Origin: Apoderus coryli
Taxonomy: Eukaryota > Arthropoda > Insecta > Coleoptera > Attelabidae
Length of the DNA: 64,000 bases
Direction of reading: 5' to 3'
Assembly: GCA_911728435.2 (NCBI GenBank)
Contig: OU452201.1
Location: 3,844,001-3,908,000 of the forward strand
Positions 1-12,250 of this stretch are shown piece after piece. The notes beneath the pieces were generated by a model. The model was given only the letters and a program-made list of their open reading frames with translations. It did no database searches and was not told where the DNA came from. Positions within the stretch are counted from its first letter, which is position 1. Every line of letters begins with the position of its first letter. Position numbers and translations under genes: made by a program.

Positions 1-2395
1 TAAAATGTATTTCAGAATAGTCAAATGTATTTCAGAAAGCATAAAATGTATTTCAGAATAGTCAAATGTATTTCAGAAAGCATAAAATGTATTTCAGAAT
101 AGTTAAATGTATTTCAGAAAGCATAAAATGTATTTCAGAATAGTCAAATGTATTTCAGAAAGCATAAAATGTATTTCAGAATAGTCAAATGTATTTCAGA
201 AAGCATAAAATGTATTTCAGAATAGTCAAATGTATTTCAGAAAGCATAAAATGTATTTCAGAATAGTCAAATGTATTTCAGAAAGCATAAAATGTATTTC
301 AGAATAGTCAAATGTATTTCAGAAAGCATAAAATGTATTTCAGAATAGTCAAATGTATTTCAGAAAGCATAAAATGTATTTCAGAATAGTCAAATGTATT
401 TCAGAAAGCATAAAATGTATTTCAGAATAGTCAAATGTATTTCAGAAAGCATAAAATGTATTTCAGAATAGTCAAATGTATTTCAGAAAGCATAAAATGT
501 ATTTCAGAATAGTCAAATGTATTTCAGAAAGCATAAAATGTATTTCAGAATAGTCAAATGTATTTCAGAAAGCATAAAATGTATTTCAGAATAGTTAAAT
601 GTATTTCAGAAAGCATAAAATGTATTTCAGAATAGTTAAATGTATTTCAGAATAGTTAAATGTATTTCAGAAAGCATAAAATGTATTTCAGAATAGTCAA
701 ATGTATTTCAGAAAGCATAAAATGTATTTCAGAATAGTTAAATGTATTTCAGAATATTTAAATGTATTTCAGAATATTTAAATGTATTTCAGAATATTTA
801 AATGTATTTCAGAATAATTAAATGTATTTCAGAAAACATCATATGTATTTCAGAAAGCACAAATGTATTTCAGAAAGCATAAAATGTATTTCAGAATAGT
901 TAAATGTATTTCAGAATAGTTAAATGTATTTCAGAAAGCATAAAATGTATTTCAGAATAGTCAAGTGTATTTCAAAAAGCATCAAATGTATTTCAGAATA
1001 GTTAAATGTATTTCAGAATATTTAAATGTATTTCAGAATATTTAAATGTATTTCAGAATATTTAAATGTATTTCAGAATAATTAAATGTATTTCAGAAAA
1101 CATCATATGTATTTCAGAAAGCACAAATGTATTTCAGAAAGCATAAAATGTATTTCAGAAAGCATAAAATGTATTTCAGAAAGCATAAAATGTATTTCAG
1201 AATAGTCAAATGTACGAGGCATAAAATGTATTTCAGAATAGTCAAATGTATTTCAGAAAGCATAAAATGTATTTCAGAATAGTCAAATGTATTTCAGAAA
1301 GCATAAAATGTATTTCAGAATAGTCAAATGTATTTCAGAAAGCATAAAATGTATTTCAGAATAGTTAAATGTATTTCAGAATAGTTAAATGTATTTCAGA
1401 AAGCATAAAATGTATTTCAGAATAGTCAAATGTATTTCAGAAAGCATAAAATGTATTTCAGAATAGTCAAATGTATTTCAGAAAGCATAAAATGTATTTC
1501 ATAATAGTCAAATGTATTTCAGAAAGCATAAAATGTATTTCAGAATAGTCAAATGTATTTCAGAAAGCATAAAATGTATTTCAGAATAGTCAAATGTATT
1601 TCAGAAAGCATAAAATGTATTTCAGAATAGTTAAATGTATTTCAGAATAGTTAAATGTATTTCAGAAAGCATAAAATGTATTTCAGAATAGTCAAATGTA
1701 TTTCAGAAAGCATAAAATGTATTTCAGAATAGTTAAATGTATTTCAGAATAGTTAAATGTATTTCAGAAAGCATAAAATGTATTTCAGAATAGTCAAATG
1801 TATTTCAGAAAGCATAAAATGTATTTCAGAATAGTCAAATGTATTTCAGAAAGCATAAAATGTATTTCAGAATAGTCAAATGTATTTCAGAAAGCATAAA
1901 ATGTATTTCAGAATAGTCAAATGTATTTCAGAAAGCATAAAATGTATTTCAGAATAGTCAAATGTATTTCAGAAAGCATAAAATGTATTTCAGAATAGTT
2001 AAATGTATTTCAGAATAGTTAAATGTATTTCAGAAAGCATAAAATGTATTTCAGAATAGTCAAATGTATTTCAGAAAGCATAAAATGTATTTCAGAATAG
2101 TCAAATGTATTTCAGAAAGCATAAAATGTATTTCAGAATAGTCAAATGTATTTCAGAAAGCATAAAATGTATTTCAGAATAGTCAAATGTATTTCAGAAA
2201 GCATAAAATGTATTTCAGAATAGTCAAATGTATTTCAGAAAGCATAAAATGTATTTCAGAATAGTTAAATGTATTTCAGAATAGTTAAATGTATTTCAGA
2301 AAGCATAAAATGTATTTCAGAATAGTCAAATGTATTTCAGAAAGCATAAAATGTATTTCAGAATAGTTAAATATATTTCAGAAAGCATCAAATGT
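1..2395. repeat. 41-bp tandem satellite array
   Basis: The tract is a head-to-tail array with a 41-bp period, made of two related half-units of 21 and 20 bp. Both halves contain AAATGTATTTCAGAA and then differ (TAGTC or TAGTT versus AGCAT). Later parts add variant half-units with ATATTTA, AATTA or AACATCAT. A variant block near 735-880 recurs at about 1000-1145, a shift of about 264 bp, so segments longer than the monomer were also duplicated. One truncated junction (GTACGAGGC) lies near 1215. The array starts at the window edge, so its full length is unknown. It lies downstream of the last visible B4GAT1 exon, probably inside an intron of that gene. Confidence 0.98.
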
Positions 2396-2769
2396 ATTCT
2401 ACATATATATTTGACGCTTTCTGAATACAATTGGAAAAGGCGTAGTCCCATTTTGGCAATATGGTTCTTAATCCAATTTCTGTACTAAGTTTGACCTTTT
2501 TGAAAATATCCTACTTTTACCTGCACCCTAAAATTCTTCCCATACTTCTTTAGAGCGCTCCCTTCTTGTGGTTTGTGGTTTCAGCTGTATATTGTAGAGG
2601 TGTGGCGGCCAATAAAATATATATTTTTTTTTTTTTTGAAAAAGAGATATTTGAATGTATAAGAAAGAATCTTTCCGCTTTCTGGTTCAATTTTCATTAG
2701 TAATCAGTCTCGTTGATTTCCATTAGGCTTATGTCTTGTTCTCCATAAATGGGAAAAAACTATACTTAC
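2396..2769. other. Unique spacer between satellite and B4GAT1 exon
   Basis: This non-coding stretch is probably intron. Just after the array, 2396-2430 holds an inverted, diverged satellite half-unit (GACGCTTTCTGAATACA). A T-rich run lies at about 2625-2638. I found no convincing terminal B4GAT1 exon here. The donor GTAAGT at 2769-2764 (minus) shows that the gene continues to the left. Confidence 0.5.
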
Positions 2770-5700
2770 TTGGCTATTCCTCGTATAACCATAACCAATA
2801 AATCTTTCGTCGTGTGGTGGAACATTATCTGTAGAAATGTAAAATGGCTCGTAAAGAAATTCAAAATTTGTCACTGGGTGGCTTATGCGAATCTTTTCAT
2901 CGGTATCTTTAAAGTGTTTCCATCTACAAAACGAATCAGCACATAACCTCAAACGCATCGTAAGACTAATTCAAAATACTGCAAAAGATGCTCTTCTCTA
3001 ATTTAATAGATACATTATTGACATTTTATCTGCTATCAAAACATTTATGACTAACTTGAAGGAACTCTCGAAACATGTTTCGCACAACATAAATCTCATA
3101 TAACTTTGAGGAGGTGACGTATTTTGTTTATTCCAATAATGTATCACTAGCATAAGGCGTAAAGGTGATTCCTACCTTGTAAAATTTGTGGCATACTGGT
3201 TGTAGATGAAAACTTTATGATGAAACGGCCGTGCTAAACCTTTTTTCGCCAGCCGTATTAAATCGCTTTTATTTGATGGAAATAAGACTCTTTCATCTAA
3301 CTCATATGTAGGAACTACATAGGCACATTGCCCAGAACATCGGGCTTTCCTCAAAAACTCATCTAACCTCTCTGCCATATTTCTGCTCGGAATTATGTCA
3401 ACGTCAGTTAGAAACACATATTTGGTTTGACAGTTTTTTCTTGCCAAATTTCTCATGTGGTTTTGGGGATATGGAAGCTTCGCTCGCCAGACGTTAGCGC
3501 CCTTAAAAAATTAATAACATATTTAAGATGAAACAGCGCTTCTAGTTAACGTTTGGTGAGTAAAACAAATTCCAAACATACCTTTGAGTTCTCCTTGAGT
3601 ATATTCTGCAGTAAATCCATCGGTCTTGAGCAAGGAAACTTTTTTAATCGCTCTTCGTCAACATAAAAGTTGCTAGATCGTTTCGACGATTTTGGCATAG
3701 CTAAATGAAACGCTATCTTCTCATTAATTCTGATATCACATTTTCTTAAATATACTATGTACAGTAGAACAAAATTCAATTCTTTCTCATTGGCAGCGAA
3801 CACGGCTAAAGAGATCGGACCGTTCCAATGAAGACTGACCTCAATAATCGATATAATTTTCTCTAAAGAACTTTGTGTTGCAAGACATGTTTGGAACGTA
3901 TTACTGAGATTAATGTAGTTATAACCAACAGCAATATTATCGTACATTTGATATCTGAAACACGTGAGTTCAATTTATATTTCTTTAAATTCAAAAATAA
4001 AAAAACACCTACTTTATTCTGTCATCTGTACGTCCTAGATTTAAGTTTAATTGTTTGAAATGCGTTACGTTTCTATTAGAATGTTTACTAATCATTTGGT
4101 CACAAATTTCCGCTACCGATTTGATATCTTCTTTTTGTTCCGTCGGTTTTTGATCTTGTTTGCTTTCTGTGGTCACGCATGAAGTGGTGCTTGAATTCAT
4201 TAATCTTACAGTTAGGAAGATGTTGTACAATGTGAGGAAGACGAGGATAGATATGCTTATTTTCCATAAGCTCCATGTACCCTACAAAAGGAGATACATT
4301 AGTAAGAATACTAACTTATGATATTCAGTATAATTAAGAATATGACTCTCCAACTGTGCACTCAAATAACACAAAAGACAAAAACACCTAGCAAGAAGTA
4401 CCTAGTTATGTAGATGAAGGTGTCGAAATTATACTTTTATAAAAGCATATAATGAACCTTCAATTACCCAACTACAAACACATGTTTGCTTATAGTATTA
4501 TAATAATTTTGATTTTACATGATTTTCTACTTTATGTTAAATTAGAAGAGAATAATATAGACGTCTTTTGTATTAGTGAACACTGGGTGACATCAGAGCT
4601 GAATTTCTCAATGGACAACTACAAACTTGCGAACTATTTTTGCAGAAAAAACTATATAAGAGGTGGAGTGTGTATATATGTGAAAAAGAATATTTTATTT
4701 AAGCAAATTAATTTTAAATTTTGTGTTGAGAAATCGTTTGAGATGTGTTGTGTCGAATGTTTTTTGTCTACCAATGATATTTTAACTGTATGTGTTGTGT
4801 ACAGGTCTCCCAGCTCTAGCTTTCAAGATTTCATTAATAGTTTCTCAAAATCACTTGGAGAACTATGCTTAATAGATAAACAAATGGTGATCTGTGGTGA
4901 CTTTAATGTAAATTTCCTTAATATGGATTCTAATACTAAAGAGCTATCCAATCTTCTGCAACAGTATGATCTGCATCAGACAATATTTGAACCCACAAGA
5001 ATTGCCAATGTGAGTGCTACTTGTATAGATAATATATTTAACAATATCCAAGATTATTCCACTAGAGTTATAGAAAACCATCTCTCTGATCACACTTATC
5101 AAATTATCTCTTTGAACCGCCAGCCTTGTGACAAACCTCCAATAACTGTAGAGTCTAAAAGATTAGTTAATATGGGCAATATTTCGTTGTTCAGAAATCA
5201 AATAAACAAGGTTGAATGGTTTACCCTATTAAAACCATCACTAAGTACCAATAGATTATTCAATATTTTCTATGATATTATCTTGAGCATCTTTGAGTCC
5301 GCATTCCCATTAATACAACAAAAATCAAGATCCAATAATACAAAAAATCCATGGATGACCCCCGAACTCCTTGAACTATCAAAAACTGTTAGGGAAATGG
5401 CTGCACTAAATAAAAAAATAGAAAATAGTTTTTATGCACATAAATACAAAGAACTGAAAAAAATATACACCTATAAAATTAAAAAGGCCAAAAGATCATG
5501 CAACAACAACCGAATCATTCAGACAACTCATGTAGGTAGGGAATGTTGGAGAATAATAAATGAAAAGCGAGTTAATGGTAAAAAAAATAAAAACACTATT
5601 CAAGAGGTTATCGGCGTTGACCAGAGCGTAGTAAAGATACCAATCGACATCGCAAATACTTTCAATGACTTCTTTGTCAGTTTTTCTAGGAATAATACTT

Positions 5701-8403
5701 CATGCGGTCTGGACACACCGAATCTCGCGAAATCCACAGTTAGATCTTTTTTCCTTCACCCCACTACCCCAGATGAGATCTCCAGAGTTGCCAGGAAAAC
5801 TTGCAGGAAAAAATCTAGCGGTTTGGATGGTATTCCGGGTAATGTAGTTCTGGCCGTTGTTGATATCATTGCAGGGCCGTTGTCCCTGATACATTAACAG
5901 AAAAAAAAATTATTCCCATATATAAAAATAAAGGAGATCCTAGGGATATAAATAATTACAGACCTTTGGCATTACAAAACCAGTTCAGTAAAATCTTTGA
6001 ATCTTTATTTAACAATAGACTTAATGATTATCTGGAAAAACATAAACTGCTTGCTCACAGCCAAAATGGATTTAGAAGCAATCGGTCAACAGAGACAGCT
6101 CTGGGTCAGGCTTTTGGTCACTTGTTTCATGCCCTTAATAACAGGCAAATGGTGGCTGGTATTTTCTTTGATCTGAGCAAGGCTTTTGATACAATAGGTC
6201 ACAAGCTTCTGCTCTCAAAATTGGAGGATGTTGGAGTGCGTGGAACAACGTCTAAATGGATAGGAAGTTATCTCATGCATCGTACCCAGCAAGTAGAGAT
6301 TGCGGGCGTTCGTTCAGGGGTGGGAATTGTGAGCAATGGGATACCACAGGGCTCATGTTTATCGCCAACTTTATTTAATATATTTATTAATACCCTGCCG
6401 GACGTTTTGGGGGTTTTTGGCCTGCCCGTTCTTTATGCGGATGACACAAGTGTCCTTGTTTCAGCCGGGGATGAGAGTGGGTTGGTACGGTCTGCTAATG
6501 CCCTAGCTGGCGCGATGCACAGATGGTGCGAACACAATGGACTGGCACTCAATGCATCAAAAACTGTCTTTCTCCCAATTTCCATATCAAATAGGAACAT
6601 GGACCGAAGTTATTTAATAAGAGCCAAAGATAAATCTATTGAGCAGGTCAGTAGCGCCAAATTCTTGGGAATATATACAGACAATAAATTGACCTGGAGC
6701 ACGCACATAGACGCTGTAGTGAAAAAATTGTCCAGCTACATATTCCTAATAAACAACATCAAAAATACTGTATCGAATGATATTCTTAAATTGATATATT
6801 TTGGTCTGATACAGTCTACTTTAATGTATGGTGTTATATTTTGGGGGGGAGCGAGTGGGACTGCGAGGGTGTTCAGAACTCAAAAAAGGATCATCAGAGG
6901 GAATCTCTCAAACTACTTCCTGTAAGGACCATTTCAAAAAATTGAAATTAATGACATTCCCTTCACTATACATGTACTCACTTATAATACATATCAAACA
7001 ACAAAATGAAATATTGCCTAAATCAGAAGATATACATAGTCACAATACTAGAAATAAAAATAACTTGGTATTACCATTCTCCAGATCAACTACTGGCCAA
7101 AAGAACCCTAACTACATAGGTGTTAAATGTTTCAATAAAATTTTAAAAATACAAAAGTTTCAAAACATTTCTATCAAAAAATTGAAACTGGAGCTGAGAA
7201 CCTTTTTTATAGAGAAATGTTTTTATTCTGTAGACGAGTTTTTAAATTGTACTAATGAATAGTTTTAAGTCCCGAATTATAGCGGGTTATGTATGAATAT
7301 TATTGTTTTTGTGTTGTATGTAATATTATTGACTATCCCATAATGTGACATATCATATTGTATATTGTTATCATTCTGAGGAGCAAAGAATAAATAAAAA
7401 AAAAATAAAAAAAAAATTGACATACAGAATACAAAGTTTTAAAATATCCATTTCAATTGTTAGCAGTGAATTGTTTCAAAATGCGTTATTCAAATATCTG
7501 CCTGCCTTTGCATTTGGGGACTGTTGAAACAGCCTTAAATGTAGGACTTCCCCAGTAAAATGTAGTGCACTTTTAAAGATATAACATTCATTTATTAACA
7601 TATTTTTTGCCAAAAAAACAATTAAGTTATTTGTATAAATAATGTTATCTTAATAAGCATAAAAATGAAAATGTGACCAAGCGTAACAGCAAATGTAGTG
7701 TAGGTATATAGTTGAATGGTTTATATTTTCGTTTTATTAATTGTAATCATTAATTATGTAGTTGGTTGATGATATTACTTAATAAGTGTTAATAGTTAGA
7801 AATATTACAACATTTAGGACAAACTTGTGAACTGTAGCTACCGATTTTATTATGTCGATTCTAAGAACCAGCAGGCTATAATCGCACAGATTAGAAATTC
7901 GCACTAACTCTTAAAGTTGTTTTTACACAAGTAAGAAAAAAAAGTTACTTCAAAATTGAATTAACACAAAATGAAGAACTTTTTTCCTAGCTGACCTTAG
8001 AGATATCTTTTTATACGACGTTTTGTCTGGTTCAACCCATCAACAACTTTGTTTTTGATATGATAACACCATATTGGAACTAAGTGTCCATTCACCTCAT
8101 TTCACATTCACTCGCAAATGAGTATGAATTACTCGAACTCAGGGAAGTCATTTGTGTTCTCCGATTAACTTCACTGATGTTTCATTAACCACTGATGATG
8201 ACAATTTCAAGTTCTCGAAACATGTATGGCTGTATTGATTGTTGACTTTTTTATTTATTTATTTTTATTTACATAAAATAACATAAGTAGGTATGCTTTT
8301 TAACTTTTTCATTGATCCGCCCCAGTAGTTATATTTCAAATAAATAGAAGTTAAATAAATCGTAGCATATTTTCAAAGAATAATATTTACTCACCTGATT
8401 CAT
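2770..8403 (-). CDS. B4GAT1: Beta-1,4-glucuronyltransferase 1 (3' end missing)
   Basis: The product is a Golgi type II membrane glycosyltransferase of the Glyco_transf_49 family. It adds glucuronic acid during matriglycan priming on dystroglycan (known of the family). Five coding exons join in phase on the minus strand: 8403-8395 (Met-Asn-Gln, then GTGAGT), 4281-4013, 3954-3582, 3501-3176 and 2923-2770. Exon 2 encodes a hydrophobic signal anchor (SISILVFLTLYNIFL) followed by a Ser/Thr-rich stem. Exon 4 has the metal-binding DVD motif in FLTDVDIIPS. Exon 5 has the family signature NFEFLYEPFY and DERFIGYGYTRN. The last exon ends on a good donor, so the C-terminus lies left of the window, beyond the satellite. 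Intron 1 contains an antisense LINE. The nine-base first coding exon is inferred from start codon, donor and phase and needs transcript support. The family assignment is strong. Confidence 0.88.
4540..7418 (+). mobile_element. Broken non-LTR retrotransposon (CR1/jockey-like LINE)
   Basis: This is a 5'-truncated LINE in B4GAT1 intron 1, antisense to the gene. Recognisable coding starts at about 4540 inside the apurinic-type endonuclease (ISEHW, then GDFN near 4900 and SDH near 5090). Reverse transcriptase follows, with FDLSKAFDT near 6170 and the catalytic YADD near 6435. A C-terminal module (HSHNTRNKN) ends at 7261. An A-rich tail lies at 7389-7418. Two lesions break it. A short internal deletion and frameshift near 5885-5890 separates endonuclease from reverse transcriptase. 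A second frameshift lies near 6900. The first 30 or so codons of the open frame at 4452 do not look like endonuclease and are probably host intron. No clear target-site duplication was found. The clade is uncertain between CR1 and jockey. Confidence 0.9.
7419..8187. other. B4GAT1 intron 1 sequence with no recognised feature
   Basis: AT-rich non-coding sequence between the LINE tail and a hammerhead-like motif. I see no gene here. Confidence 0.4.
8188..8230 (+). ncRNA. Hammerhead-ribozyme-like motif
   Basis: The core CTGATGA (8192-8198) and GAAAC (8217-8221) are both present. The 18 bases between them form only a weak helix II. Helix III is the minimal AC/GT pair, followed by the cleavage triplet GTA (8224-8226). 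Helix I can pair CCA (8189-8191) with TGG (8227-8229). Small hammerheads of this type are known in Penelope-like retroelements. It lies in B4GAT1 intron 1, antisense to the gene. No flanking Penelope coding sequence was recognised. Confidence 0.5.
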
Positions 8404-8807
8404 TTGTTGCTAAAATGGTATAAAAATAATCGAATAGATAGTTTATGACGAAATTCACTTTTTTTTGTATTCCATGGCACTGCATTTATATTTTTTAGGT
8501 ACTTACTAGAAATTTATTTCTATTTTATATTTTTATTTGAAATAATAATTTTTATTTTTGGTAATAGAAACAAAGACGGAACAACTTCATATTTACGCGC
8601 ATGCTTCTGAATAGCATTGCTCAATTTATTGATTAAATGTATAGAGGCTTGAACATGCATGTGTTGCGCCTCTAAATACAGCGTGTACAAGATGAGGATG
8701 ACGCGCCGGCTGCATCTGGAAACCTATTTAGCTTACGACTCATTACGTGTGTTTGTTATAGGTACCTATAAGAGTTTTAATTATTTTTGCATTAATTTTT
8801 ATATATA

Positions 8808-10432
8808 CAGGGTGTTCTACGGTGGCAACCCATTAGATTATTTCAGAAACTACTTCGAATTGAATTTTGAAAATTTCAGTGCCTATATTGTCAAATATGT
8901 TCTACTCAAATAATATAATAGCAACGGCATAGCACTTCCGGTTACACCGGAAGTTGATGGCAACTTTGTTATTTTAAATGGAACACCCTATATATTATTA
9001 CATTTTTGGATTCTAAATAAGATTTCAGACATATTTCATGTATCATGTCCTATACCTAACGTCAGTCGTTTTTGACTTATATCAAGATTTATGTCAAAAT
9101 TGACAGTTTAGGGCTCCATAAGAATTCCGTTTTTTTTCCTTGTAAATCAGTATTTAATAATTATTTTGCAGGTATTTTCTTATCAGGTGGGATCTTCTTT
9201 TTCGAATTGACAAGACGTTTTCTGATTAGTTTATAAAAATTATATTGAAAACGGTTCAAGAAAAACAGTTGAAAGTCAATTTTTTCAAATAATGGAATGG
9301 GTATATTATTATTATTTTATCTTCCTTAACATTAAAAAATAATGCAATTTTGTAATAGGTTATCATTTTCTAAAATGCATAGTTTTTGAAATATCGTCAT
9401 TTTAAATTTTTCTGCAGCGCCTACCGTTGTCTCTCTGGAAGCTAGCTAATTAATTTAGTTAGCCATGAAATTATTGTCATTTTAACGTCAAACTAAACGT
9501 TAAAATAATAAAAATGAAAAATACTTATTGATATTATAAATTTATTATTAATTCATGGAGAATAAAATAAAGTGATTAATATCACCTGTAGAGTATTTAA
9601 CGAGAGAAACCCCCATTTGCTAACGATGACTAGAGAAATTAGAAAGAATTTTGAGAAATCATTTAGAGCAGGTTGGGAGGTATACAAATCAAGTATTACA
9701 ACGAACTAAGACTAAAATTTAAAATAATACAGCAGAAATGAACAGAAGATTAAACTAAATAAATTTTCAACTAAAAAAAGTAAATCAACTAACGATAACA
9801 AAACTAATTTAATTGTTCGATATGGCCCCCATTTAAAATGACGATATTTCAAAATCTATGCATTTTAGAAAATGATAACCTATTACAAAATTGCATTATT
9901 TTTTAATGCTAAGGAAGATAAAATAATATACCCATTCCATTTGAAAAAATTGACTTTCAACTGTTTTTCTTGAACCGTTTTCAATATAATTTTTTGACCA
10001 CCCTGTATAAACTGATCAGAAAATGTCTTGTCAATTCGAAAAAGAAGATCCCACCTGATAAGAAAATACCTGCAAAATAATTATTAAATATTGATTTACA
10101 AGGAAAAAAACGGAATTCTTATGCAGCCCTAAACTGTCAATTTTGACATAAATCTTGATATAAGTCAAAAACGACTGACGTTAGGTATATGATATGTTAC
10201 ATGAAATATGTCTGAAATCTTATTTAGAATACAACAATGTAATAATATATAGAGTGTTCTATTTAAAATAACAAAGTTGCCACCAACTTCCGGTATAACC
10301 GGAAGTGCTATGCCGTTGCTATTATATTATTTGAGTAGAGCATATCTGACAATATAGACACTGAAATTTTCAAAATTCAAGTCGAAGTAGTTTCTGTAAT
10401 AATCTAATGGGTTGCCAACGTAGGACACCCGG
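8808..10432. mobile_element. Composite palindromic mariner-type element, copy 1
   Basis: The outer ends are CAGGGTGTTC (left) and GGACACCCGG (right, decayed from CCTG), each flanked by TA. Long inverted arms of about 600 bp surround a short middle. An inner element end, TTGACCACCCTG, survives at 10005. Its left partner has lost about 10 bp near 9234. The middle (9600-9705) keeps a decayed transposase C-terminus in the plus direction ([16 protein letters not shown]), so this is a non-autonomous derivative of a mariner-like element. It is the same element as that at 49363-51183, but lacks an internal segment of about 190 bp. It lies upstream of B4GAT1 in intergenic DNA. Confidence 0.85.
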
Positions 10433-10589
10433 TATATATATATTATTTTCCAGTAATTGTTGAAAATGTCATTTAATTACTATTCAATGTAATTGTAATT
10501 AATTACATTTTGGATCAAAGTAATTTGTAATTGTATAGTTGGAGCTGAAATTACTATCCCCGAATACGCCCGAAAGCGACGACTGTAAC

Positions 10590-11005
10590 CAGGGTTGGAC
10601 AAATTCTGATTTAAAAAAAAAATCAAATATCAATGATTTTTATATAAAAAATCATTTATTTGATTTTTTTTTAAATTTATATTACTAAAATGTGATGCTT
10701 TGTTCAAAACAAAACTAGGAATAGAAAAGGCGTCCAAATTAGTATTTTTATACTTTGTTTTCTGTTGTTTTGCATTGTTGATTTTTTAATTGTTTTGAGC
10801 GTTTTGTCTATTTCGTAGGTTTAATAGGTAGGTATTATAAAATATAAATAATATTATAATAATACAGCTTCTGTGACTTAAAAGCCGAAGATTTAGCAAA
10901 TTTATGGTTTGATTTTAAATATGATTTTTATTAAAAGAATGAGTTGATTTAATTCATGATTTAAATCGTGATTTTAATCAATTGATTTAAGTCAGTCCAA
11001 CCCTG
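10590..11005. mobile_element. Non-autonomous hAT element (416 bp)
   Basis: Inverted ends CAGGGTTGGAC and GTCCAACCCTG bound the element. It is flanked by an exact 8-bp target-site duplication ACTGTAAC (10582-10589 and 11006-11013). An 8-bp duplication with CAGGG-type ends is diagnostic of hAT transposons. Both subterminal regions are rich in ATTTAAATC-like repeats. No transposase coding remains. Confidence 0.9.
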
Positions 11006-11439
11006 ACTGTAACCGAAATACTCATAAACATGATTTCTAATCTTTACTTGTTTACACATTTTTAGTGAAATAATTTCGAACAAATTCATATCAGGAACAC
11101 TGTGCCCGTGCCTAACTTTTTTTTGAATAATAATTTAAATGAATTGCCAACGTTTATCACATTTTCCTAAGCCTCTTCAAGGCTACATTATCTAGAAAAT
11201 ATTTTGGAATGCTTTTTTCATAACAAAACAAGAACGAGAACATAAATATTGGAAGCTGTTTCCTTTTCGAAATACTTCTTCCTGAGCATATAAGATCAAT
11301 GTTTTTGAAGTAGCGCTGAAGATGATCAAATAAATGAGCAAAACGTCGGCAAATTCATACAAATTGACTTTTTATTGACCCGTAATTAAATTATTTATTA
11401 ACTAAACACATAATAAAACAAAAACATTTACATTTACAA

Positions 11440-11692
11440 AGGCTCCCCATTTTGTTCAATGCATGCGTGCAAACGGCGAATAAATATAATTGTTTTCTAC
11501 ACGGCTTATTGTTTCATTTGTAATTTGTGCTAAAGCTCCATAAATGCGAACAATAAACATCAGCTTCACTGTTGGGTAGGACATGGTAAACCATATTGTT
11601 CAGATAACCCGAAAGCCAAGAGTCTATTGGATTGAGATCCGGGGACCTAGGAGGCCAAGAAATAGGTCCCCCACGAGTCGTAGATTATATCT
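11440..11692 (-). pseudogene. Mariner-like transposase C-terminal remnant
   Basis: The minus strand encodes a decayed end of a mariner-like transposase, including the last catalytic-acid block WPPRSPDLNPID and, after a frameshift, SEADVYC and the terminal CIEQ-like motif (RMH then TKWGAFVN by frame). Stops and frameshifts make it dead. Its sequence differs from the two transposases with open frames in this window, so it belongs to another family. Confidence 0.8.
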
Positions 11693-12190
11693 CCAAAGGG
11701 TGGTGAATATCTCATAATTAAGTTTAACAACAAAAGATATTAAGTTAGTCCATTTTAAATTCAAAAAGAATACACAAAACTCAAACGACTCTAAGTTCAA
11801 ATTAATTGTAATTCAAAATGTAATCAAATTATAATTTTATATGCAGTAATTTGTAACTGTGTTAAAATTAATTGACCCAACTGCGTCTATAATATCTTTA
11901 CGACTGGCAGAACATATACATCGGATTTGTCTTGCGTGCCTCCGGCATTTTACGCCCTAAAGTTTGAAACCATGCGCCGGCACTGCTAGACGGTTAGTGC
12001 TAGGTTTTTTATTGTTATCCTAAATTTCCAATTTTTTTATGTCACCCTGTATATTGCGACATAAATATATCAATATTGCAAATACAACTTGCACTATTGT
12101 CGTCTGTTAAGAACCATAAGACATCCGTTTTTCTTAGATAGTTACCAGCTAGGTAGTATATTATAGTTTCCGCTTCATTACCTTACCACT

Positions 12191-12197
12191 TATAAAA
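12191..12197 (+). promoter_or_regulatory. TATA box of the His-rich secreted protein gene
   Basis: TATAAAA lies 60 bp upstream of the ATG at 12251, which places transcription start near 12220 and leaves a short leader. A strong TATA box fits a tissue- or stage-regulated insect gene rather than a housekeeping gene. Confidence 0.7.
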
Positions 12198-12250
12198 GCA
12201 ATAGTTTGCTGTGAAACACTTGTTAGTGTGGGCTATCCATCACCGGCATT

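Noticed and set aside
1..2395. CRISPR-like repeat array
   Set aside because: There are no unique spacers. The units are contiguous and all related, in a eukaryotic genome, so it is satellite DNA.
2521..2600. Terminal B4GAT1 exon (frame with LKKYGKNFRVQ)
   Set aside because: Phase 0 from the previous donor leads to a stop without the conserved C-terminal family pattern.
4452..4540. Start of the LINE open frame at 4452
   Set aside because: The first 30 or so codons do not match an endonuclease N-terminus; the frame opens by chance in host intron.
11316..11360. Hammerhead motif CTGAAGATGATC...GTCGGC
   Set aside because: The second core strand GAAA is replaced by CAAAA and helix I does not pair, so the evidence is too weak.
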